DNA from: Microthrixaceae bacterium | GTDB lineage: Bacteria; Actinomycetota; Acidimicrobiia; Acidimicrobiales; Acidimicrobilacustridaceae | Length of the DNA stretch: 46,974 bases | Assembly (NCBI GenBank): GCA_947446975.1 | Contig: CANFHM010000011.1 | Location: 1 to 46,974, forward strand | Direction: 5' to 3' | Shown here: positions 7,893 to 14,965 of the stretch, piece by piece | Position numbering within the stretch: position 1 is the stretch's first letter | How the letters are laid out: every line of letters starts with the position of its first letter | Notes under the pieces: generated by a model | What the model was told of the DNA's origin: nothing | The model's input: only the letters and a program-made list of their open reading frames with translations | The model's database searches: none | Translations under genes and position numbers: made by a program

Positions 7893-7898
7893 TAGCGT
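7893..7898 (+). promoter_or_regulatory. -10 element (TAGCGT), leaderless bcp
   Basis: TAGCGT ends exactly 6 nt before the ATG of the peroxiredoxin gene; there is no room for a ribosome site. Confidence 0.55.
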
Positions 7899-7904
7899 TC
7901 GGGC

Positions 7905-8377
<473 letters not shown>

Positions 8378-8381
<4 letters not shown>

Positions 8382-8806
8382 GCCTCCCCGCCCCCATCGA
8401 GGTGCTGCCGCATCGGGCGCCGTTCCTGCTGCTCGACGAGGTCACCGAACTGCACCTCGGTGAGGGAGCGATCGGCCGGTGGCGGCTCACCGGCGACGAG
8501 GACTTCTTCGCAGGTCATTTCCCCGGACGTCCCACGCTGCCGGGTGTCCTGATGCTCGAGGCGATCGCACAGCTCGGCGCCTATGCCGTGCTGAGCGATC
8601 CCGCCCATGCTGGGAAGCTGCCGCTGTTCGGAGGGGTGGAGAAGGCCCGGTTCCGCCGACAGGTGGTGCCCGGCGACACCCTCCGTCTGGAGATCACACT
8701 CGGTCGCATGTCAGCCCGGGCCGGCAAGGGCTCGGGCCGGGCCCTGGTGGGCGACGCAGTGGCCTGCGAGGCCGAGATCCTCTTCGTGTTCGCCGACGCG
8801 GAGTGA
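8378..8806 (+). CDS. fabZ: 3-hydroxyacyl-ACP dehydratase
   Basis: A 142-residue hot-dog-fold enzyme that dehydrates (3R)-hydroxyacyl-ACP to trans-2-enoyl-ACP. The catalytic His47 lies in FFAGHFPGRPTLPGVLMLEAIAQ and Glu61 in the same motif; IEVLPHRAPFLLLD is the usual N-terminus. It is coupled to bcp and lies 3 nt before ogt. It supplies the dehydratase step for the FAS-II operon encoded just downstream on the opposite strand, which lacks one. Confidence 0.93.
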
Positions 8807-8809
8807 CCC

Positions 8810-9310
8810 ATGGCGCTCGGTGTCCTGCGTGCACCGTTCGGTTCGCTGTGCGTGGTCACCTCCGAGCTCGGTGTCGTCGGCATCGAGTTCGGCACCAGCA
8901 GTCGGGTGGTGTCCGCGCTGCATCCGGATGGCCCGGCTGCGGCTGCGCATCTCGAGCAGGCGCTGGCCGAGCTCGGCGAGTACCTCGCCGGTGAGCGGCG
9001 GAGCTTCACCGTGCCACTGGATCGTGCCGGCCGTCAGGGGTTCCGCGGTCAGGTCCTCGATGCGCTCGAGACCGTGCCGTTCGGGCGCACTGTCTCCTAT
9101 GCGGAACTGGCCGGGCTCGCCGGGCGTCCGCGTGCCTTCCGGGCGGTGGGCACCACGATGGGCCTGAACCCGATCGCGGTGATCGTGCCCTGCCATCGGG
9201 TGCTGCGGGCCGGCGGGGCGCTCGGTCAGTACGGCGGAGGGATCGCGGCGAAGCAGTGGCTGCTGGAGCTCGAGGGATGGTCGCCGCCCGGGGTGCGGAC
9301 GCCCGGGTGA
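8810..9310 (+). CDS. ogt: Methylated-DNA--protein-cysteine S-methyltransferase
   Basis: A 166-residue suicide repair protein that takes the methyl group from O6-methylguanine. The acceptor Cys128 lies in the invariant PCHRV; the helix-turn-helix region VPFGRTVSYAELAGLAG and GTTMGLNPIAVIVP precede it, and GYGGG-like QYGGGIAAKQWLLE follows. Length matches the Ogt/MGMT family without an AdaA domain. It is the third gene of bcp-fabZ-ogt, 3 nt behind fabZ, and converges on fabF. Confidence 0.94.
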   Translation: MALGVLRAPFGSLCVVTSELGVVGIEFGTSSRVVSALHPDGPAAAAHLEQALAELGEYLAGERRSFTVPLDRAGRQGFRGQVLDALETVPFGRTVSYAELAGLAGRPRAFRAVGTTMGLNPIAVIVPCHRVLRAGGALGQYGGGIAAKQWLLELEGWSPPGVRTPG

Positions 9311-9321
9311 TGCCGACGCCG

Positions 9322-9359
9322 GGGTGACCCTGTGTCGTGAGGGTGACCCTGTGTCGTAT
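9322..9359. repeat. Tandem 19-bp repeat, two copies
   Basis: GGGTGACCCTGTGTCGTGA (9322-9340) is followed immediately by a copy differing only in the last two bases (9341-9359), then a partial GGGTGG. It lies between the convergent ogt and fabF genes. Function unknown. Confidence 0.6.
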
Positions 9360-9390
9360 GGGTGGTCCGGTGTGGTCGGGGCTGCGTGGT

Positions 9391-10566
9391 TCAGTCAGCC
9401 GGACCGATGACGATGCAGCCGTTGTGGCCGCCGAATCCGAAACTGTTCGACAGCGTGGGCCCCGGGGTCCAGCGGCGAGCCTCGCCGGTGACGATGTCGA
9501 TCGGTGCCATCTCGGGATCTCGCTCGACCAGCCCGGCGGTGGGGGGCAGGAGCCCCTTCTGGATCGCCAGCACGATGGACACCGCCTCGAGCGCACCGGC
9601 TGCGCCCAGGGAGTGCCCGGTGACCCCCTTGATTGAGGTGACCGGAGGTCCGGCCGGACCGAACACGGTGTCGATCGCCGCTGCCTCGGCGGCATCGTTG
9701 AGCGGGGTCGAGGTGCCGTGGGCGTTGACATGGGCGATGTCGGCCGGGGTGAGGCCGGCATCGTCGATGGCCATGCGCATGCAGGCGATCGCACCGACAC
9801 CACCCGGCGAGGGCGCCGTGATGTGGTGGGCGTCGGCGTTGGACGCCGCGCCCATGAGTTCGGCGAGGATCGTGGCTCCGCGGGCGCGTGCGGACTCCCA
9901 CTCCTCGAGCACGAGGACCCCGGCACCCTCGGCCAGCACGAATCCGTCGCGGTTGCGGTCGAACGGACGGGAGAGGCACTCGTTGGACATCGCGGTCATG
10001 TTGGTGAAGCCGGCGATCCCGGTGGGAGTCATCGCCGCCTCGGAGGATCCGGTGATCACCGCGTCGCACCGTCCGTGGCGGATGAGGTTGAACGCGTTGC
10101 CGATGGCCTGGGTGCCCGCGGCGCAGGCGGTGCAGGTGGTCTCGCAGGGACCCTGCCAGCCGTAGCGCATCGAGACCGCTGCTGATGCCGCATTCGACAT
10201 GAGCATCGGGACGAGGAACGGACTCACTCGTCGGGATCCCTTGTGATCGTTGACCAGCACCTGCTCCTCGAGGGTGGTGAGCCCCCCGATACCGGTGCCG
10301 ATCCAGACTCCGTGACGCGCCGGATCACCGGGGATGTCGCCGGCCATGGCCATCGCCTCAGCGGTGGCGGCCAGTGCGAACTGGGTGAAGCGGTCGCTGC
10401 GGCGGGCGTCCTTCGGATTGTCGAAGAACGGTTGTGGATCGAAGTCGTGCACCCGCCGCAGACCCTCGGGGGCGGGGGAGAGGAGTCCGTTCCAGAACGC
10501 CTCGGTGCCCAGCCCGCAGGGGCTGATGACGCCGATGCCGGTGATCGCGACGCGACGGGGTTCCAT
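9391..10566 (-). CDS. fabF: 3-oxoacyl-ACP synthase II (KAS II)
   Basis: A 391-residue condensing enzyme that elongates acyl-ACP with malonyl-ACP. The Cys-His-His triad is visible: nucleophile Cys148 in TACAAGTQAIG, the first His in NAHGTSTPLND and the second in KGVTGHSLGAAG. RVAITGIGVISPCG is the usual N-terminus and FGFGGHNG the C-terminal loop. The start is the ATG sharing one base with the acpP stop; a GTG 3 nt earlier is possible. It is the last gene of fabD-fabH-fabG-acpP-fabF. Confidence 0.95.
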   Translation of the reverse strand: MEPRRVAITGIGVISPCGLGTEAFWNGLLSPAPEGLRRVHDFDPQPFFDNPKDARRSDRFTQFALAATAEAMAMAGDIPGDPARHGVWIGTGIGGLTTLEEQVLVNDHKGSRRVSPFLVPMLMSNAASAAVSMRYGWQGPCETTCTACAAGTQAIGNAFNLIRHGRCDAVITGSSEAAMTPTGIAGFTNMTAMSNECLSRPFDRNRDGFVLAEGAGVLVLEEWESARARGATILAELMGAASNADAHHITAPSPGGVGAIACMRMAIDDAGLTPADIAHVNAHGTSTPLNDAAEAAAIDTVFGPAGPPVTSIKGVTGHSLGAAGALEAVSIVLAIQKGLLPPTAGLVERDPEMAPIDIVTGEARRWTPGPTLSNSFGFGGHNGCIVIGPAD

Positions 10567-10802
10567 CACTGCTTGGAGGTGACCAACTCGAACGCCTGGC
10601 CGACGGTCTCGATGCCCTCGAGCTCGGATTCGTCGACGCTCACATCGAAGACCTCTTCGAGTTCCATGACGAGCTCCACGAGGTCGAGGCTGTCGGCGTC
10701 GAGGTCCTCACCGAAACGGGCGTCCATCGTGACCTGGTCGGCGCTGACCGAGAGCACCTTCACGGCGCATGCCTTGAACTTCTCGAATGCTTCGTCACTC
10801 AT
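10566..10802 (-). CDS. acpP: Acyl carrier protein
   Basis: A 78-residue acidic four-helix protein that carries growing acyl chains on 4'-phosphopantetheine. The attachment Ser38 lies in DLDADSLDLVELVM, and ARFGEDL precedes it. The start ATG follows an AGGAG site. The longer open frame upstream has no ACP homology. Its stop overlaps the fabF start. An 88-bp gap from fabG with its own TAGCGT hexamer suggests extra transcription of acpP-fabF, as ACP is needed in excess. Confidence 0.96.
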   Translation of the reverse strand: MSDEAFEKFKACAVKVLSVSADQVTMDARFGEDLDADSLDLVELVMELEEVFDVSVDESELEGIETVGQAFELVTSKQ

Positions 10803-10834
10803 GATTGCTCCTTGCGTGGTGTGCGATGTCGGCC

Positions 10835-10840
10835 ACGCTA
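10835..10840 (-). promoter_or_regulatory. -10 element (TAGCGT) for acpP-fabF
   Basis: TAGCGT on the minus strand, 32 nt before the acpP start, in the only sizeable gap of the fab operon. The leader would contain the AGGAG ribosome site. Confidence 0.5.
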
Positions 10841-10890
10841 GTGGCCGTCGTGTGTCGATCAGGACCGCTGATCGGGCGGTGCTGCGTGGA

Positions 10891-11604
10891 TCAGGTGGCA
10901 CCCATCCCGAGGCCGCCGTCCACCGGGAGGACGGCACCGGTGATGTAGCCGGCGCCATCCGAAGCGAGGAACGTGACCGCCGCGGCGATCTCGTCGGGAG
11001 TGGCGAGTCGTCCGAGCGGCACGGCCCCCTCGATCGCTGCACGCGTGTCATCGGAGACGGCGGCGAACATGTCGGTCTCGACGGGACCGGGTGCGACGAC
11101 GTTGACGGTGATGCTTCGTGACGCGAACTCCCGGGCCAGGGATCGGGCGAGACCGATGAGTCCGGCCTTCGACGCCGCGTAGTTGGCCTGCCCGGCCTGA
11201 CCGGTGGAACCCACGACCGACCCGATGAAGATGATCCGGCCGAACCGGGCGCGCATCATCTTCTGCACGGCTCGCTTGGCCACACGGAACCCACCGGTGA
11301 GGTTGGCGTCGAGCACCGAGGCGAAGTCATCGGTTCCCATCCGCAGCACGAGCATGTCGGCGGTCATGCCGGCGTTGGAGACGAGCACCTCGACCGGGCC
11401 CAGCGTGGCTTCGATCTCGGTGAAGGCAGCGTCGACCTGCTCGGTGTCGGTGACATCGCAGCGCACGCACAGCAGACCCTCGGCATCGGCCGGTGGATCA
11501 CCACGGTGGGTGATGGCCACGGCATCGCCGTTGGCGACGAAGGCCCGGGCACAGGCGAGGCCGATCCCTCGGTTGCCACCGGTGACGAGAACCACTCGAC
11601 TCAT
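10891..11604 (-). CDS. fabG: 3-oxoacyl-ACP reductase
   Basis: A 237-residue short-chain dehydrogenase reducing 3-oxoacyl-ACP with NADPH. The Rossmann motif TGGNRGIG, the NAG motif (VLVSNAGMT), catalytic Ser in GSVVGSTGQAG and Tyr/Lys in NYAASKAG are all present, and it ends with the family's GAVLPVDGGLGM. The position between fabH and acpP separates it from the many unrelated SDR paralogues. The start ATG overlaps the fabH stop (ATGA). Confidence 0.93.
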   Translation of the reverse strand: MSRVVLVTGGNRGIGLACARAFVANGDAVAITHRGDPPADAEGLLCVRCDVTDTEQVDAAFTEIEATLGPVEVLVSNAGMTADMLVLRMGTDDFASVLDANLTGGFRVAKRAVQKMMRARFGRIIFIGSVVGSTGQAGQANYAASKAGLIGLARSLAREFASRSITVNVVAPGPVETDMFAAVSDDTRAAIEGAVPLGRLATPDEIAAAVTFLASDGAGYITGAVLPVDGGLGMGAT

Positions 11605-12566
11605 GTTCGACCCTCCGGGATCCGTCCTGTCCAGCGCAGCACGGCACTGGCCCAGCTCATACCTGCACCGAATCCGACCAGCAGCACCAAGTCATTCTCG
11701 CCGACCCGACCGTCCTCGAGCGCTCGCACGAGGGCCAGCGGGATCGATGCCGAGGAGGTGTTGCCGGTCTCGTGCAGCACGGTGGCCACCCGATCGGTCG
11801 GGACCTCGAGGCGGGAGCAGGCGGCTTCGATGATGCGGATGTTGGCCTGATGGGGCACGACGAGTGCGAGGTCGGCGGCGGTGACACCGGCATCGGCCAT
11901 CGAGGCGCGGGCGCTGTCGACCATGACGGTGACCGCCCTGCGGAAGACCTCCTTGCCGTTCATCCGGATGTAGCCACCGATCGGGGCGTCGAGCAGCGTG
12001 CGGGCCGAGCCGTCGGAACCGAGATCGAAGGCCAGCAGCTGGTCGTGGTCGGTGGCTTCGAGGAGCACTGCGCCGGCGCCATCACCGAAGAGGATGGCGG
12101 TGTTGCGGTCGTCCTGATCGGTGACCCGGCTGAGGGTCTCGGCGCCGATCAGCAGCACACGACCGAGGCCCATGGCGATGAGGCCGTGGGCCTGGACGAG
12201 TCCGTACACGAAGCCGGAGCAGGCGGCATTGAGATCGCAGGCGCCGCCGGCGATGGCGAGCTCCTCCTGCACCTGCGATGCGGTGGAGGGGATCTGGTAG
12301 TCGGGACTCGTGGTGGCGAGCAGCACGAAGTCGACATCGGCGCCGGTGAGCCCCGCCATGTCGAGTGCGGCCCGCCCCGCTCGTACGGCGAGCGCGGCAG
12401 TGGTGCTGCCGTGGCGCCGTTCCCTGATGCCGGTGCGCTCGGTGATCCAGGCATCGTTCGTGTCGAGACGGGCCTCGAGATCGGCGTTGGTGACGATGGT
12501 GTCGGGGAGGGCGGTGCCCCAGCCGATGATGGTGGCGCCCGAGCCGGTCTGCCGTTGCGTGGTCAT
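11601..12566 (-). CDS. fabH: 3-oxoacyl-ACP synthase III (KAS III)
   Basis: A 321-residue initiator of fatty-acid synthesis, condensing an acyl-CoA primer with malonyl-ACP. Cys116 in DLNAACSGFVYG, His in VVPHQANIRI and Asn in HETGNTSSASIP form the catalytic triad; WITERTGIRERR is the CoA-binding region. The start is the ATG overlapping the fabD stop (ATGA) rather than the longer open frame. Primer preference (acetyl or branched) cannot be read by eye. Confidence 0.95.
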   Translation of the reverse strand: MTTQRQTGSGATIIGWGTALPDTIVTNADLEARLDTNDAWITERTGIRERRHGSTTAALAVRAGRAALDMAGLTGADVDFVLLATTSPDYQIPSTASQVQEELAIAGGACDLNAACSGFVYGLVQAHGLIAMGLGRVLLIGAETLSRVTDQDDRNTAILFGDGAGAVLLEATDHDQLLAFDLGSDGSARTLLDAPIGGYIRMNGKEVFRRAVTVMVDSARASMADAGVTAADLALVVPHQANIRIIEAACSRLEVPTDRVATVLHETGNTSSASIPLALVRALEDGRVGENDLVLLVGFGAGMSWASAVLRWTGRIPEGRT

Positions 12567-13738
12567 GCGGATCGCAGCCAGGCGATGGGCTGACTCTGCG
12601 TGACCCGTTCGCCCTCGACGGCGAGCATGTTGACGAGGGTCCCGTGGAACGGCGAGCGCACGGCATGGTCGCCGACGGTGCCGAGCACGCACCCGGGCGT
12701 GAGCCCGAAACCGGGTCCGACGCCAGCTGCCGAGGTGAAGACGCCGGCGGCGGGGCTCACCACCATGCGTTCCGTGGCGAACAGGTGCTCACCCTCGTGG
12801 ATGCCGTCGCCGGAGTCGCTGGGCATGGCGAGCAGCCCGAGCAGTCGGTCGAGGTCGCCGGGCGTCGAGACGCTCATGGTGGATGCGCCGGTGAGGGTCC
12901 GCTTGGCCATGCCGGTGAGCACACCGCCGGGACCGAGTTCGACGACGACGGTGGCGCCGGCATCGCCGAGGTTGTGGAGGGTCTGGCGCCAGCGCACCGG
13001 GCTGCACAGCTGGGCCCCCAGCAGACTCGACCATTCCGTGGCCGAGACATGCGCGCGGGCGTCGACGTTGGCGTAGATGGGGAGTTCGGCCTCGCGGAGA
13101 TCGGCGCCGTCGATCGCCGTGCGCAGCGCCGAGCGGGCGGGTTCCATGAACGGTGTGTGGAAGGCGCCGCTGACGGCCATCGGCATGACCTTCTTCGCTC
13201 CGAGTTCCCTGGCCACGGCCGAGGCATCGGCGACGCCCTCGGGTGATCCGGCGACGACGACCTGACCGGGCGCGTTGTAGTTGGCCACCCAGACATCGGA
13301 CTCGCACCGGGCGCAGGCGACCTCGACGTCGTCGTCATCGAGACCGAGCACCGCAGCCATGGTGCCGACGCGAGCGGTGGTGGCGGCGAGCATCGCCGTG
13401 CCCCGGGCATGCACGAGGCGCAGTCCGTCCTCGAAGGAGAGCGCACCGGAGGCGACGAGGGCGCTGTACTCGCCGAGGCTGTGGCCGGCGGCTGCAGCCG
13501 GTTCCACGCCGAGGCGTTCGACGGCATCGAGCACCACGAGACTCATCAGGAACGTGGACAGCTGGGCGTTGTCGGTCCGGGTGAGCTCCTCGGCCCCGGT
13601 GTGCAGCAGCAGCTCCTCGAGATCCCGATCGAGGACCGCCGACGCCTCGCCGACGAGTTCCCAGCTCGGATGCTGCTTCCAATGTTCGCCCATCCCCGCC
13701 TTCTGGGACCCCTGACCGGGGAAGGTGAACACGATCAT
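12563..13738 (-). CDS. fabD: Malonyl-CoA:ACP transacylase with C-terminal lipoyl/biotinyl-like domain
   Basis: A 391-residue protein. Residues 1 to about 300 are FabD, which loads malonyl onto ACP: FTFPGQGSQKAGM, nucleophile Ser in AGHSLGEYSALVA, catalytic His in SGAFHTPFM and VVVELGPGGVLTGM. FabD usually ends near residue 310. Here roughly 85 more residues follow, including a segment (RSPFHGTLVNMLAVEGERV..SQPIAWL) that resembles half a biotinyl/lipoyl domain, but the modified Lys of the MKM motif is missing (NML). An unmodified lipoyl-like fold is therefore predicted. It opens the fab operon and overlaps fabH. Confidence 0.9.
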   Translation of the reverse strand: MIVFTFPGQGSQKAGMGEHWKQHPSWELVGEASAVLDRDLEELLLHTGAEELTRTDNAQLSTFLMSLVVLDAVERLGVEPAAAAGHSLGEYSALVASGALSFEDGLRLVHARGTAMLAATTARVGTMAAVLGLDDDDVEVACARCESDVWVANYNAPGQVVVAGSPEGVADASAVARELGAKKVMPMAVSGAFHTPFMEPARSALRTAIDGADLREAELPIYANVDARAHVSATEWSSLLGAQLCSPVRWRQTLHNLGDAGATVVVELGPGGVLTGMAKRTLTGASTMSVSTPGDLDRLLGLLAMPSDSGDGIHEGEHLFATERMVVSPAAGVFTSAAGVGPGFGLTPGCVLGTVGDHAVRSPFHGTLVNMLAVEGERVTQSQPIAWLRSA

Positions 13739-13813
13739 CGGTGCAGTGGGTCCTTTGCAGAGGGGATGGGGGAATCAGAGTGGGCCCCGAGGAACGGAGA
13801 GGGGGCCTTGGGG

Positions 13814-13897
13814 TGCGGCGGGAGGGATTCGAACCCTCAAGCCCTTGCGGGCAGCGGGGTTTGAGCCCGCCCTGTATGCCAGTTCCAGCACCGCCGC
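13814..13897 (-). tRNA. tRNA-Leu(CAA)
   Basis: An 84-nt class II tRNA. The acceptor stem GCGGCGG pairs with CCGCCGC and discriminator A. The D arm is CTG..CAG. The anticodon stem GCGGG/CCCGC holds loop CTCAAAC, anticodon CAA, which reads UUG. A long variable arm (GCCC GCAA GGGC) is diagnostic of Leu. The T arm is GAGGG-TTCGAAT-CCCTC. CCA is not encoded. It lies upstream of fabD on the same strand, 75 bp away. Confidence 0.95.
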
Positions 13898-13914
13898 AAT
13901 GAGGTGCGTCGGTC

Positions 13915-13920
13915 ACGCTA
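13915..13920 (-). promoter_or_regulatory. -10 element (TAGCGT) for tRNA-Leu
   Basis: TAGCGT on the minus strand, 17 nt before the mature 5' end of the tRNA. No clear -35 is visible. Confidence 0.45.
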
Positions 13921-13945
13921 CCAATCGGGCAGTGGAGGGCCGGGC

Positions 13946-13957
13946 TACCCATGGGTA
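13946..13957. repeat. Perfect 12-bp palindrome TACCCATGGGTA
   Basis: It lies midway between the divergent tRNA-Leu and small coiled-coil gene promoters. It is a candidate protein-binding site; nothing else identifies it. Confidence 0.35.
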
Positions 13958-14004
13958 ACCACAGGATCCCGTCGCCGCCTCCGGTCGCAGGCGGGATGTC
14001 CCCG

Positions 14005-14010
14005 TACACT
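14005..14010 (+). promoter_or_regulatory. -10 element (TACACT), leaderless coiled-coil gene
   Basis: TACACT ends 6 nt before the GTG at 14017, the spacing seen at other leaderless genes here. Confidence 0.5.
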
Positions 14011-14016
14011 CGGGAG

Positions 14017-14310
14017 GTGAACCGGAACCTGCTGGAACGCCGACTGCGCGAGTTGAGTGCGCAGCTGCGCGAGCTGCGCCAGGAGCTGGTGGTGGTGGAC
14101 GAGCAGCTCGAGAGCCTCGCCGGGGTCGCCGACGACGCCAGGATCCGATCACTGGTGTCGGAGACCCCGCTCGCCGAGCGCGAGCATCGGGAGGCCTCGA
14201 GGCACGCTGACGCCATGCGTCGGCATCGGGCCGAGGTGGTCAGCGACATCGCCCGGCTCGAGCAGCAGCAGGACGAACTCCTCGACCGACTCACCGCATC
14301 GACGGACTGA
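14017..14310 (+). CDS. Small coiled-coil protein of unknown function
   Basis: A 97-residue, highly charged, almost entirely helical protein (LLERRLRELSAQLRELRQEL, then AEREHREASRHADAMRRHR and IARLEQQQDELLDRL) with heptad-like leucines. No signal peptide, membrane segment or enzyme motif is seen. The GTG start at 14017 is chosen because a TACACT -10 ends 6 nt before it; an in-frame ATG at 13996 lies upstream of that promoter. It precedes pdtaR by 70 bp on the same strand. I do not recognise a named family; a structural or regulatory partner is possible but unproven. Confidence 0.65.
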   Translation: MNRNLLERRLRELSAQLRELRQELVVVDEQLESLAGVADDARIRSLVSETPLAEREHREASRHADAMRRHRAEVVSDIARLEQQQDELLDRLTASTD

Positions 14311-14328
14311 CCAGCACCCGACGGCCGG

Positions 14329-14334
14329 TACGAT
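14329..14334 (+). promoter_or_regulatory. -10 element (TACGAT) for pdtaR-polA
   Basis: TACGAT lies 46 nt before the pdtaR GTG; the leader contains the GGAGGGGAAG ribosome site. Confidence 0.45.
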
Positions 14335-14380
14335 CCTGCCGAGTTCCGGCGACCGCCCGGGCCGAGCGGAGGGGAAGTCG

Positions 14381-14965
14381 GTGACGATCCGAGTCATGCT
14401 CGCCGAGGATGAGGCGATCATCCGCCTCGATCTGAAGGAGACCCTCGAGGAGGAGGGCTACCTGGTCGTCGGCGAGACCGGACGCGGCGACGAGGCAGTC
14501 GCCCTCGCCCGCGAACTGCGACCCGACCTCGCCATCCTCGACATCAAGATGCCCGGTCTCGATGGACTCGAGGTGGCCCGCGAACTCACCCGGGACCGGA
14601 TCTGTGCGGTCCTCATCCTCTCGGCGTTCAGCCAACGCGATCTCATCGAGCGGGCCCGCGACGCCGGAGCCCTCGCCTATCTCGTCAAGCCCTTCCAGCG
14701 CAGCGAGCTGGTGCCGGCCGTCGAAGTGGCGATCGGGCGCTTCCGCGAACTGCGGGCGCTGACCGAGCTCACCGAATCGCTCGAGGAGCAGCTCGCCGCC
14801 CGCAAGGTCATCGATCGGGCGAAGGGCCTGCTCATCGACACCTGCGGCCTCACCGAATCCGAGGCGTTCTCGTTCATCCAGCACACCGCCATGAGCGATC
14901 GCGCGACCATGCAGTCCGTGGCCGAGCGCGTGCTCGCCGGCGAACTCCGACCAGAAGGACCCTGA
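14381..14965 (+). CDS. pdtaR: ANTAR-domain response regulator (PdtaR type)
   Basis: A 194-residue two-domain regulator. Residues 1-120 are a receiver: acidic pocket AEDEAIIR, phosphoacceptor Asp in LAILDIKMPGLDG, the Ser/Thr position in LILSAFSQ and Lys in YLVKPFQ. Residues about 130-190 are an ANTAR RNA-binding domain (ARKVIDRAKGLLID, then SEAFSFIQHTAMSDR). ANTAR proteins act as antiterminators by stabilising paired hexaloop RNA structures. The GTG start follows GGAGGGGAAG. It overlaps polA by one base (TGATG). The mycobacterial homologue Rv1626 also lies close to polA and answers to the histidine kinase PdtaS, not seen here. Confidence 0.9.
   Translation: MTIRVMLAEDEAIIRLDLKETLEEEGYLVVGETGRGDEAVALARELRPDLAILDIKMPGLDGLEVARELTRDRICAVLILSAFSQRDLIERARDAGALAYLVKPFQRSELVPAVEVAIGRFRELRALTELTESLEEQLAARKVIDRAKGLLIDTCGLTESEAFSFIQHTAMSDRATMQSVAERVLAGELRPEGP

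Noticed and set aside
10567-10569. GTG start for fabF one codon upstream
   Set aside because: The ATG sharing a base with the acpP stop follows the usual coupling seen throughout this operon; the GTG cannot be excluded but is less likely.
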